From the NCBI GenBank assembly GCA_934234035.1, contig CAKQHH010000020.1, positions 1-32,267 of the forward strand: a stretch of DNA of 32,267 bases, written 5' to 3'. The notes below the pieces were generated by a model. That model was not told the origin of the DNA. It ran no database searches and worked only from the letters and a program-made list of their open reading frames with translations. Shown here one piece after another: positions 7,246 through 14,620 of the stretch. Within the stretch, counting starts at the first letter, position 1. The number at the start of each line of letters is the position of its first letter. A program made the position numbers and the translations under genes. The stretch comes from an uncultured Clostridia bacterium (GTDB lineage Bacteria > Bacillota > Clostridia > Peptostreptococcales > Anaerovoracaceae).

Positions 7246-8289
7246 ATGAAAAAAGAATTTGGAGAAAACCTGCGGGTTGAAATCTACGGGGAATCCCACA
7301 GCGACCGAATCGGCGTGATTGTAAAGGGCTTGCCGAAGGACGCGGAATTCGACCGGGAGAAGCTGGCGCATTTCATGGCGCGAAGAGCACCGGGGAAGAA
7401 AGGCGGCAATCAAATCGCAGATTCGGCGGCCACCGCGCGGAAGGAACCGGATAAGGTGGTTTTTCTGCGGGGCATCCGGGAGGCAGAAGCCGGTAAAGCA
7501 ATCCTTACGGGAGAGGAGCTGGAGGCCTGCATTTACAACACCAACCGCCGCTCCGGGGATTACGATGAGCTTCGGAAGGTGCTGCGGCCGGGGCATGCGG
7601 ATCTGGGTGCGTACCTGAAGGAGGGACCGGAAGGTCTTCGCCCCGGCGGAGGTCGTTTTTCCGGCAGAATGACGGCACCGATGTGCATCGCCGGCGGAAT
7701 TGCCCTGCAGCTTCTGGCAAAAAAAGGAATTTCCGTGCATGCAGAATATACCGAAATCGGCGGGAAATCGGAGCCGGAAGAAATCGAACAAGCGCTGAGC
7801 CGTGCGGCGGAAGAGAAGGATTCCCTGGGGGGCATTGTTGCGTGCCGGGTATCCGGATTTCCGGCCGGAGTGGGCGGTGCCCTGTACGAAGGTTTGGAAG
7901 GGGCCATCGCTTCCTCGATATTTGCCATTCCGGCGGTCAAAGGCATTGAGTTCGGCAGCGGTTTTGCCGGAAGCCGGATGCGGGGATCGGAGAACAACGA
8001 CCCCATCCTTTTGCGGGAGGGACAGTTAATCACCGAGACAAATAATGCCGGCGGCATTAACGGCGGCATCAGCAACGGGATGGATATCGAATTTCGGGTG
8101 GCATTTAAACCCACGCCTACCATCGGACGCGAACAACGGACGGTGAATATCCAAGAGATGAAAGAAACGGTATTGTGTGCCGGCGGACGCCACGATGTAT
8201 GCGTAGTCCCTCGGGCGGTTCCGGTGGTGGAAGCGGCCGCGGCACTGGTTTTATTGGATGTTTGGATGGGGGAAGGCGATGAAAGATAG
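7246..8289 (+). CDS. aroC: Chorismate synthase
   Basis: A 347-aa enzyme for the last step of the shikimate pathway: 5-enolpyruvylshikimate-3-phosphate to chorismate, using reduced FMN. The first signature reads GESHS at 15-19 (GESHG in most homologs) with the catalytic-type His18. RPGHAD at 114-119 provides the second key histidine. The SGRMTA segment at 139-144 replaces the common SARET. N-rich NNAGGINGGISNGMDIEFRVAFKPTPTI is the conserved core. The several changes make it a divergent but complete member. GGGGACGGAGAG serves as ribosome site. Its end overlaps the aroE-aroK start by 11 bases, so the two are co-transcribed and probably translationally coupled. Confidence 0.93.
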   Translation: MKKEFGENLRVEIYGESHSDRIGVIVKGLPKDAEFDREKLAHFMARRAPGKKGGNQIADSAATARKEPDKVVFLRGIREAEAGKAILTGEELEACIYNTNRRSGDYDELRKVLRPGHADLGAYLKEGPEGLRPGGGRFSGRMTAPMCIAGGIALQLLAKKGISVHAEYTEIGGKSEPEEIEQALSRAAEEKDSLGGIVACRVSGFPAGVGGALYEGLEGAIASSIFAIPAVKGIEFGSGFAGSRMRGSENNDPILLREGQLITETNNAGGINGGISNGMDIEFRVAFKPTPTIGREQRTVNIQEMKETVLCAGGRHDVCVVPRAVPVVEAAAALVLLDVWMGEGDER

Positions 8290-9727
8290 AAAGAAATACG
8301 GCGTAATCGGGAGACATATCTCCCACAGTCTCTCCCCGGAACTCCACGGGATTTTCGCCCGATATACCCAGCCTTACGACTACGACCGGCTGGATCTGGA
8401 GGAGCACGAACTGGAGGGCGTGATTCGGAATACGGGATACAGCGGTTTCAACGTGACCAGCCCCTACAAGCGGACGGTGATTCCGTTCCTGGATGAGCTG
8501 ACGCCGGAGGCCGAAGCCTTGCAGGCGGTGAACACCATTCGTCGCCTGGGTAACGGGCGGCTGGTGGGGCACAATACGGACGTGTACGGTTTTGAGAAGA
8601 TGGCGAAGGAGAAACGGATTCGGGGCCGGAAGGTTTTGGTGCTGGGAACCGGTGGGGCATCTTCCGCTATCTGTCAGGCGCTCCGGAATCTGGGGGCAAA
8701 AGAAATCCTTCAGGTATCCCGGAGCCGGCGGCCGGAACCGGACTGCTGCACCTACGACGAGCTGAACCGCCATCTGGATGCGCAGGTAATCGTGAATTCG
8801 ACGCCCATTGGAATGTATCCCAACAACGGACATTCCCCATTGGATGGGTGCTCCGTACAGTGGACGGATTTCGGGCAGCTGGAGACGGCGCTGGATGCCA
8901 TCTACAACCCGTACCGCACCAAATTCCTGATGGATGCGGAAGAAGCGGGGGCAGAAGTGGAATCCGGGCTGGCCATGCTGGTGTACCAAGGACTTCGGTC
9001 CGCACAGATTTGGGGAGAAGTGCCCCGCAGCGGAAAGGGCCGCCGAATCGTGACGGAACAGACCCGGGGTGAGAATGGCCGCAAAAAAGAAAAGAAGAAA
9101 AAATCCATTCCGGTGGATCTGGGACGAGAGGCGTTGAAAAGCCTTCTTCGAAAACAACTGAACATCACGGTGATCGGCATGCCGGGAAGCGGGAAATCCT
9201 CCATCAGCCGACAGGTGGCGATTCGTACCGGAAGAACCTTTGTGGATCTGGACCGAGAGATTAACGAAATCTACGGGATGACCTCCGGGGAGATGATTCG
9301 CCAATATGGCGAGGACTATTTCCGGGAACGGGAAAGCGATACCTTGAAGAAATACTGCCGAGAGAACGGAATGGTGATTTCCACCGGAGGCGGAATCGTG
9401 GTTCGAGAGGAGAACTGGCCGGTGCTGCGGGAGAACAGCCTGGTGGTGTATCTGGATCGGCCCCTTCATCAGCTGGCGAAAAAAGATCGCCCGATGACCG
9501 CCGCCCTCGGCGTGGAGGAACTCTATCGCCAGCGCGGCTGGAAATATGAGAAGGTGGCGAACCTGATAATCCCCAACAACCGAGAGTTCGGTCTTCGGGA
9601 AAAGGAAAAGAAAAAAGCGAATGCGAAGATTCGGCATCAGAATTATTACATGGAAGATATCCGGCGCTTCGCCGATCAGGTGAAACGCCGGGTGGCAAAA
9701 CATATCAATGAAAGCGTCAATCGCTGA
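8279..9727 (+). CDS. aroE-aroK: Bifunctional shikimate dehydrogenase / shikimate kinase fusion
   Basis: A 482-aa fusion of two consecutive shikimate-pathway enzymes. Residues 1-260 are AroE: SHSLSP (15-20) for shikimate, NVTSPYK with catalytic K64, NTD with D101, the dinucleotide loop LGTGGASSA (122-130), NSTPIGM and GLAMLVYQG. A lysine-rich linker (about 264-276) follows. Residues 285-482 are AroK: Walker A GMPGSGKSS (300-308), VDLD (322-325), FRERES (348-353), STGGGIV (368-374) and lid KKDRP (401-405). The kinase tail carries a lysine-rich insert (about 441-452). All catalytic residues that I can identify are present. GGGGGAAGG just before 8279 sets this start, inside the end of aroC. Confidence 0.93.
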   Translation: MKDRKKYGVIGRHISHSLSPELHGIFARYTQPYDYDRLDLEEHELEGVIRNTGYSGFNVTSPYKRTVIPFLDELTPEAEALQAVNTIRRLGNGRLVGHNTDVYGFEKMAKEKRIRGRKVLVLGTGGASSAICQALRNLGAKEILQVSRSRRPEPDCCTYDELNRHLDAQVIVNSTPIGMYPNNGHSPLDGCSVQWTDFGQLETALDAIYNPYRTKFLMDAEEAGAEVESGLAMLVYQGLRSAQIWGEVPRSGKGRRIVTEQTRGENGRKKEKKKKSIPVDLGREALKSLLRKQLNITVIGMPGSGKSSISRQVAIRTGRTFVDLDREINEIYGMTSGEMIRQYGEDYFRERESDTLKKYCRENGMVISTGGGIVVREENWPVLRENSLVVYLDRPLHQLAKKDRPMTAALGVEELYRQRGWKYEKVANLIIPNNREFGLREKEKKKANAKIRHQNYYMEDIRRFADQVKRRVAKHINESVNR

Positions 9728-9771
9728 TGTGCCGGATTCGAGAAAATGCAACAAAGTAAAGGACGGAAGAT

Positions 9772-10425
9772 ATGACCAACAAGAAAGACGTACTGTCGGA
9801 AACCTTCATTTGGGAAGGAAAAGAAGAGAATGAAGAACCGGAAAACCGGGAATCCATCGAAATCATTTTAGCGCGAGGCGTGATGAACACTCGGGCGATG
9901 ATGAAAGAAGGGGATGAGGAAGTCCAGATTGTGTGCATGTCGGAAGTCATGGGCGGCTGGACGGATGCTTTTGAAACCCTGTTCGAAAACCAGAAGGATG
10001 AGGCCTTTGTTCGGGCAATCTGCATGGAAATCGAGCAGAACCTGATTTCCGAAGTGAAGGACCTGGGCGAGGAGATGCTGACAATCTTCGAGCACATGGA
10101 CATGATGGATGCGCTTCCGGAAATCTGCCCGGCGGAACTGGAAGTGCGGTATCTTCTCACATCGGATAACGACATTCGGGTGGAAGTCGGCAATGAGTTC
10201 CTGGATCGGATGATGGAGGTGCAGCTGGAGGATCCGGAGATCGATGAAGAGCTGGCGGAGGCGCTGCATCAGGAACTGATCAGCCTTCTGGAAGCCGCGA
10301 CGAAGCTGTACGTGATATACCGAGGGGAGCTGTGCCGGCGTAAATGGGAGCTGGCCATCAATATTAACTTTGAAGATCCGGAGAAATTTCGGGAATTGAA
10401 GGAAGAACAACAGGAAGAAAAATGA
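9772..10425 (+). CDS. Acidic protein of unknown function, coupled to a TetR regulator
   Basis: A 217-aa very acidic protein that I do not recognise. It has no signal peptide or membrane span and is predicted to be mostly helical, with many Glu/Asp and Met residues. Runs such as DEEVQIVCMSEVMGGWTDAF, EMLTIFEHMDMMDALPEICP and ELCRRKWELAININFEDPEKF suggest a folded cytoplasmic protein. The N-terminal 25 residues and the Glu/Gln-rich end look disordered. AAAGGACGGAAG precedes the ATG. It begins 44 bp after aroE-aroK with no visible promoter between, so it may ride on that transcript. Its TGA stop overlaps the TetR start as ATGA, implying coupled translation and perhaps a shared function. Confidence 0.7.
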   Translation: MTNKKDVLSETFIWEGKEENEEPENRESIEIILARGVMNTRAMMKEGDEEVQIVCMSEVMGGWTDAFETLFENQKDEAFVRAICMEIEQNLISEVKDLGEEMLTIFEHMDMMDALPEICPAELEVRYLLTSDNDIRVEVGNEFLDRMMEVQLEDPEIDEELAEALHQELISLLEAATKLYVIYRGELCRRKWELAININFEDPEKFRELKEEQQEEK

Positions 10426-10976
10426 TTCGTACAAAGGAAATTATCCGGGAGGCCTTCTGGGAACTCCTGGAGGAAAAACCGTATAACAAGATAACGGTGC
10501 AGGATATCGTCAATCGCTGCCAAGTGAATCGGAATACCTTCTATTACCATTTTCAGGACATTCCGGCTTTGATGGAGGAGTCCGTCAAAGAGTGGATGGA
10601 GGATGTGATTCACCGGTACGGCAATCTGGAATCCCCGGCATATTGTTTGACATATATCGCCGGGGAGTGCATGAAGCGAAAGAATGCCTTTCTGCATCTT
10701 TTTCGCTCTGCCCAAAAGGATGTGTTCCTTTCCGGCTTGAACAAGATGGCCTACGGCGTGGTGAAAGCGTATGTGGATGAAGATGAGGAGTACAAGGAAA
10801 GTTCTTCTGAGGAAAAGGAAAGAGTCATCCGCTGCTACAAATGCTTGTTTGTGGGGATTATCTTGGACTGGCTGGAGGAAAATGCTGCCTTTGATCTGCC
10901 GGAATTCTGCGAGGAAATCTGCAAAACCTTGGCAGAATCCGCGCCCCATATGATTGCGGGATACCGGGAGGAATAG
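10422..10976 (+). CDS. TetR/AcrR-family transcriptional regulator, DhaS-like
   Basis: A 184-aa regulator. The N-terminal helix-turn-helix (about 1-50) reads RTKEIIREAFWELLEEKPYNKITVQDIVNRCQVNRNTFYYHFQD, with the typical TFYYHF recognition helix end. The C-terminal ligand domain (about 60-180) is helical and resembles the small group that includes DhaS-type regulators, though the ligand is unknown. The start ATG overlaps the preceding gene's stop (ATGA), so translation is likely coupled. A strong bidirectional terminator follows. No target operator can be assigned. Family assignment is firm, subgroup tentative. Confidence 0.88.
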   Translation: MIRTKEIIREAFWELLEEKPYNKITVQDIVNRCQVNRNTFYYHFQDIPALMEESVKEWMEDVIHRYGNLESPAYCLTYIAGECMKRKNAFLHLFRSAQKDVFLSGLNKMAYGVVKAYVDEDEEYKESSSEEKERVIRCYKCLFVGIILDWLEENAAFDLPEFCEEICKTLAESAPHMIAGYREE

Positions 10977-11000
10977 AAATGTAGAAAAGGTAGATAGTGT

Positions 11001-11041
11001 GAGAAAAAGTCTGTAAACAACAACTTTACAGACTTTTTCTC
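11001..11041. terminator. Bidirectional terminator, 17-bp stem
   Basis: Perfect 17-bp arms at 11001-11017 and 11025-11041 have a 7-nt loop. Each strand ends in a T5 run inside the stem foot. It separates the TetR gene (+) from the convergent small membrane protein (-). Confidence 0.85.
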
Positions 11042-11054
11042 CGCACATCTCACC

Positions 11055-11480
11055 CTATCCTTCTTTGTTATTGTCAGATGATGTCCCATCTTTCCTATTT
11101 TTTATTAAAGACACTGCATGGAGCGAAAACAATCCGGATAGAAGTGCCAGCACAGTATTAAGAGCCGGAAACGAGCATGAGCTTTTGTTTTCAGTAAACA
11201 TCATCAAAGCAAGTACAACAAGCAGTATGGCAATTGTGTACAAACGTCCATCGTCATTCTTGCCCTGATGCTCTTCTTCATTACTGTTAGAAGAGAATCG
11301 GGCTTTCCTTCTTTTTCTTAAAAAGTTTGCATGATAAACAGTAAGCCCGGATAGAAGTCCCAGCATAGTCTGAACAGCCGGAAACGAACAAGAGCTTTTA
11401 TTTTCAATAAACATCATCAAAGCAATTGCAATAATCAATATGCCGACTGTATATAAATGATCGTCGCGATCTTCACTCAT
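11055..11480 (-). CDS. Small membrane protein with an internal 71-residue duplication
   Basis: A 141-aa protein made of two similar halves, residues 1-71 and 72-141. Each half has a DD-x-x-LYT start, a hydrophobic span with ALMMF, the invariant string ENKSSCSFPA, a second span with LLSGL, then a basic/polar tail. This predicts four membrane spans, or two copies of a hairpin. I do not recognise the family. The DNA is clearly duplicated too: CCGGATAGAAGT recurs 213 bp apart (11134, 11347). AAAAAAGGAG lies seven bases before the ATG. It is monocistronic, more AT-rich than its neighbours, with its own promoter and terminator. The conserved cysteine in each copy is notable. Confidence 0.8.
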   Translation of the reverse strand: MSEDRDDHLYTVGILIIAIALMMFIENKSSCSFPAVQTMLGLLSGLTVYHANFLRKRRKARFSSNSNEEEHQGKNDDGRLYTIAILLVVLALMMFTENKSSCSFPALNTVLALLSGLFSLHAVSLIKNRKDGTSSDNNKEG

Positions 11481-11518
11481 ATTTCTTCTCCTTTTTTATA
11501 CTGCTTTGTTTTAATTCA

Positions 11519-11547
11519 TGTATACCATACTTCGAATATATTATCAA
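11519..11547 (-). promoter_or_regulatory. Promoter for the duplicated membrane protein
   Basis: On the minus strand, TTGATA (11542-11547) and TATACA (11519-11524) have a 17-bp spacer. The start would lie near 11512, about 32 nt before the ATG. Confidence 0.55.
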
Positions 11548-11624
11548 GGACTCGCCAACAGAGAGATTTGCTGCCGTCCTCCGACTGTCTAATTGAATTA
11601 TCTGCTTCTCGTGCGAGCAGTCCC

Positions 11625-11910
11625 ATATGCCTAGAAAATTGAGAGCGGTTCACGCTTTTTGACGCAAAAACGAAATTCAGCGTGAATGCAAATTGACGTT
11701 TGGGTGGGATTCTAATTTTGAATCTCTGGATTATCACTGTCGATTCACGCTAAAAAGCCGATTTGCTTCAAACAGCGTGAACATTTTTTGAACGGAAGGT
11801 TCGAAGGCAGGAATCAACATGACGGAATCGGATAAAGTGAGAAAACTATTCACGCTAATCAGCAGGAAATGCGAATTTAGCGTGAAGTCGCCTTGATTTT
11901 CTAGGCATAT
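11625..11910. mobile_element. 286-bp MITE-like element with 15-bp terminal inverted repeats and six octamers
   Basis: The ends are perfect 15-bp inverted repeats, ATATGCCTAGAAAAT (11625-11639) and ATTTTCTAGGCATAT (11896-11910). Inside lie three inverted pairs of TTCACGCT and AGCGTGAA: 11649/11679, 11744/11774 and 11849/11879, each pair offset by exactly 30 bp. The outer two pairs are symmetric about the element centre, and both start 24 bp in from the ends; the middle pair is 5 bp off centre. There is no coding capacity. If the repeats are taken as TGCCTAGAAAAT, the element is flanked by TA on both sides, as expected of TA-targeting transposons (IS630/Tc1 type). This suggests a non-autonomous element, but an array of protein-binding sites is also possible. 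The rest of the gene-free stretch 11481-12022 holds the small-gene promoter, a few short hairpins and the yitT terminator. Confidence 0.7.
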
Positions 11911-11966
11911 TAAATTTGCATCATCGCAAAAACTCTAATTGTTGGTTCCGAAAGTGAAGAACCAAA

Positions 11967-12003
11967 CAAAAGGAGCTCTGCCGAATGGACAGAGCTCCTT
12001 TTG
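11967..12003 (-). terminator. Terminator of yitT
   Basis: Perfect 14-bp arms CAAAAGGAGCTCTG (11967-11980) and CAGAGCTCCTTTTG (11990-12003) have a 9-nt loop, with T-rich ends on the minus strand. A smaller hairpin, TTGGTTC/GAACCAA (11942-11948, 11959-11965), lies just beyond. Confidence 0.85.
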
Positions 12004-12022
12004 TCTAAATGTTTAAAACGTC

Positions 12023-12907
12023 TTAGTCCAAGAATCGCTTCTCGAAGTTTCCGATCACTCGTGCGTTCTCCACGATGATCACGAACGCATGCGGGTCCAG
12101 CTCAGCGATAATGCTCTGAAGAATCGGCTCCTCGTACTTGGAAAGAACCGTCACCAGAATATGAGAATTCTCATTGGTATAGCCGCCGGCACCTTCCCAC
12201 AGGGTGACACCGCGGTGCATCCGCTGGGTGACCGCATCCACCATGCCTTCCTTCTTGGTGAAAATCATGGCCTGCATCTGGATGTTCTGGATGTGAACTC
12301 GGTTGATGCAGAGGCCGGTAACTACCGAAAATACGATGGAATACAGTACAGTCTGGATGTCATAGATGAACAGGCAGACTGCGTAGATGCAGAAGCTGAT
12401 GATGATTCCCACCGTGCCCACCTTGAAGTCCGGACGCGTCTTGGCCATGCAGACGCCAATCAGGTCCTGTCCGCCCTGAGAGCTTCCGGCACGAAGCACC
12501 ATTCCGGCGCCCACACCGGCGCCTAGACCGCCCACAATAGCAGCCAGCATCGGATCGCTGACAATCGGCTTGGCCGGAATCGGAATGATGGCCAGCAGTG
12601 CCGAAGCCATCGCGATGGATATCAGCGTTTCCAGACAGAACTTCTTGCCCATTACCTTGTAAGCCAGCAGGAAGAACGGAATGTTGATGGCGAAGTAGAT
12701 GATGCCCATGTAATCCAGCCCCGGAATTTCCGGAAGGTGCAGCACGTTCAGCAAGAACAGACGGATCAGCTGAGCAATGCCGGTAAAACCGCTGCTGTAG
12801 AAGTGTACCGGGTTGATGGCCAGGTTTACGCCCATCGCGTAAATCACATTGCCCACCACAACAAGCCCGACCTTGCGGGATAATCTCTTATACGTTGACT
12901 CGTTCAT
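12023..12907 (-). CDS. yitT: YitT-family membrane protein (DUF161 plus DUF2179)
   Basis: A 294-aa membrane protein. The N-terminal two thirds hold five or six spans with family features: GNVIYAMGVNLAINPVHFYSSGFTGIAQLI, INIPFFLLAYKVMGKKF and GLGAGVGAGMVLRAGSSQGGQDLIG. The C-terminal soluble DUF2179 domain (about 215-290) includes GVTLWEGAGGYTNENSHILVTVLSKYE. The family is widespread in Bacillota in several copies, and its transport role is not established. Ribosome site support is weak: GAGG lies 13 bases before the ATG. It starts 71 bp after gpmI on the same strand, so the two may be co-transcribed, and a strong terminator follows. Confidence 0.9.
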   Translation of the reverse strand: MNESTYKRLSRKVGLVVVGNVIYAMGVNLAINPVHFYSSGFTGIAQLIRLFLLNVLHLPEIPGLDYMGIIYFAINIPFFLLAYKVMGKKFCLETLISIAMASALLAIIPIPAKPIVSDPMLAAIVGGLGAGVGAGMVLRAGSSQGGQDLIGVCMAKTRPDFKVGTVGIIISFCIYAVCLFIYDIQTVLYSIVFSVVTGLCINRVHIQNIQMQAMIFTKKEGMVDAVTQRMHRGVTLWEGAGGYTNENSHILVTVLSKYEEPILQSIIAELDPHAFVIIVENARVIGNFEKRFLD

Positions 12908-12978
12908 ATTATTTAGTTTTCCTCTTTCTTATAATCTCGTATGCTCGATATGCAGCACTAAGAAACACAACCGCGAGA

Positions 12979-14499
12979 TTAAACCAGCACATCTCCCTTC
13001 ATCTCCGACGGAACCGGAAGTCCCATCAGCGTCAGAAGTGTCGGGGTGACGTCTGCCAGCTTTCCCTCGTTCACTACAAAAGCCTGCGGCTCATTGCAGA
13101 TGTGGCAGCACGGAACTCGGGAAAGGGAATGCTTGGTGACCACATTGTCCTTGTCGTCCAGCATATAATCCGCATTTCCGTGATCCGCAATCAGGAGAAT
13201 CTGACCGTCCTTCGCCAGGATGGCGTCCACCACCTGCTCCACCAAGCCGTCCAGCACCTCAATGGCCTGAACCGTCGCCTGGAAATTCCCGGTATGTCCC
13301 ACCATATCCGGGTTGGCGTAGTTCTGGATGATCACATCGTATTGATCCGATGCGATGGCCTCCAGCACGCGGCGGGTCACCTCCGGAGCACTCATCTCCG
13401 GCTGCAGGTCGTAGGTGGCAACCTTCGGTGAAGGCACCAGAATTCGGTCCTCTCCCTCTTCCGGCGCCTCTTTGCCGCCGTTGAAGAAGAAGGTGACGTG
13501 GGCATATTTTTCCGTCTCGGCAATTCGCAGCTGCCGCAGTCCGTGGGCGGCGATGACGCTCCCCAGGGTTGGTTCCACCACTTCCGGCGGGTATGCCAGC
13601 ATGACGTTCGGCATGGTGGCATCGTACTCCGTCATACACACGTACGTCAGATCCTGTACCACTTTTTTTCGGGTAAAACCATCGAAATCTCCATCCACCA
13701 GCGTCCGGGTAATCTCCCGCGCGCGGTCCGGCCGGAAGTTGATGAAGATCACGGAATCCCCATCCTGAATCGGCTGCGGAGTAATGACGGTTGGTTTTAC
13801 AAATTCATCGGTTTCATCCTTTGCATAGGACTGAGCCAATGCTTCTTCCGGAGAATCGGCGTGAAGCCCCTCCGAAAGCGTTAGCGCATCGTAAGCCAGC
13901 TCCAGTCGGTCCCATCTCTTGTCCCGGTCCATCGCATAGAATCGGCCGGAAATCACACCGAATCGTCCCAGTTCGATTTCGCGAATGCGATCCTCCAGCT
14001 GCTTGAGATAGACGCCGGCACTTTTCGGTGGAACGTCCCTTCCGTCCAGCCAGCAATGCACGATGACGTCCTTTACATGGTGTTCTTTTGCCATGTCCAG
14101 AAGCGCCAAAAGATGACGGATGTGGCTGTGAACGCCGCCATCCGACAGCAGCCCCATGATATGGAGCGTATGACCGGACCCCTCCGCCGCGTTGCTCATT
14201 GCTTTTAGCAGAGCCTCGTTCTGAAAGAAAGATCCGTCCTCGATTGCCCGGGTAATCCGCGGCAAATCCTGGTAGATGACATTTCCGGCACCGATATTGG
14301 TGTGACCCACTTCGGAATTGCCAATCTGCCCCTCCGGCAGCCCAACCGGCTCTCCGCTGGCATCCAGCGTGATAAAGGGGTACTTTTGAAATAATGCGTC
14401 CAGATGAGGCGTGTTCGCGGCGGCAATGGCATTGCCATGCGCTTCCTCGCGAATTCCGAAACCATCCAGAATCAACAACATTGCAGGTCTGTGTTTCAT
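12979..14499 (-). CDS. gpmI: 2,3-bisphosphoglycerate-independent phosphoglycerate mutase
   Basis: A 506-aa glycolytic enzyme interconverting 3- and 2-phosphoglycerate with two Mn ions. LDGFG gives the metal ligand D12 and GNSEVGH (60-66) the phosphoserine S62. Further conserved blocks are DGRDVPPKSA, SGRFYAMDRDKRWDR, NFRPDRAREITR, NYANPDMVGHTGN and ADHGNADYM. Length is normal (about 510 aa). GGAGG lies eight bases upstream of the ATG. Gene order, gpmI then yitT, suggests a small leftward operon. Its promoter appears to face that of addA across a shared palindrome. It is not part of the usual gap-pgk-tpi-gpmI-eno cluster here. Confidence 0.97.
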   Translation of the reverse strand: MKHRPAMLLILDGFGIREEAHGNAIAAANTPHLDALFQKYPFITLDASGEPVGLPEGQIGNSEVGHTNIGAGNVIYQDLPRITRAIEDGSFFQNEALLKAMSNAAEGSGHTLHIMGLLSDGGVHSHIRHLLALLDMAKEHHVKDVIVHCWLDGRDVPPKSAGVYLKQLEDRIREIELGRFGVISGRFYAMDRDKRWDRLELAYDALTLSEGLHADSPEEALAQSYAKDETDEFVKPTVITPQPIQDGDSVIFINFRPDRAREITRTLVDGDFDGFTRKKVVQDLTYVCMTEYDATMPNVMLAYPPEVVEPTLGSVIAAHGLRQLRIAETEKYAHVTFFFNGGKEAPEEGEDRILVPSPKVATYDLQPEMSAPEVTRRVLEAIASDQYDVIIQNYANPDMVGHTGNFQATVQAIEVLDGLVEQVVDAILAKDGQILLIADHGNADYMLDDKDNVVTKHSLSRVPCCHICNEPQAFVVNEGKLADVTPTLLTLMGLPVPSEMKGDVLV

Positions 14500-14552
14500 G
14501 AAATAACCTCCGGTCCCATATAGAAATAACCTTTTAATAAACCATTATCGAT

Positions 14553-14598
14553 AGTATATCACAACTCATATTGCGCGCAAAGAAAATATAAATATAAT
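14553..14598. promoter_or_regulatory. Overlapping divergent promoters of gpmI (-) and addA (+)
   Basis: The 10-bp palindrome TTGCGCGCAA (14571-14580) supplies a TTGCGC box on each strand. Rightward, TTGCGC (14571-14576), a 16-bp spacer and TATAAT (14593-14598) serve addA. Leftward, TTGCGC (14575-14580), a 16-bp spacer and TATACT (14553-14558) serve gpmI. The -10 boxes are good and the -35 boxes match only TTG. Confidence 0.45.
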
Positions 14599-14620
14599 AT
14601 ATTTATAGCAGGAGGAAACT

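Noticed and set aside
8117..9754. Long open frame antisense to aroE-aroK
   Set aside because: The sense strand carries catalytic motifs of both enzymes, so the reverse frame is a shadow.
10269..11048. Leftward gene antisense to the TetR regulator
   Set aside because: The TetR helix-turn-helix on the + strand is unambiguous and the antisense frame runs through the terminator.
11516..11737. 73-codon frame overlapping the inverted-repeat element
   Set aside because: It crosses the terminal repeat and octamers, has no ribosome site and no recognisable protein.
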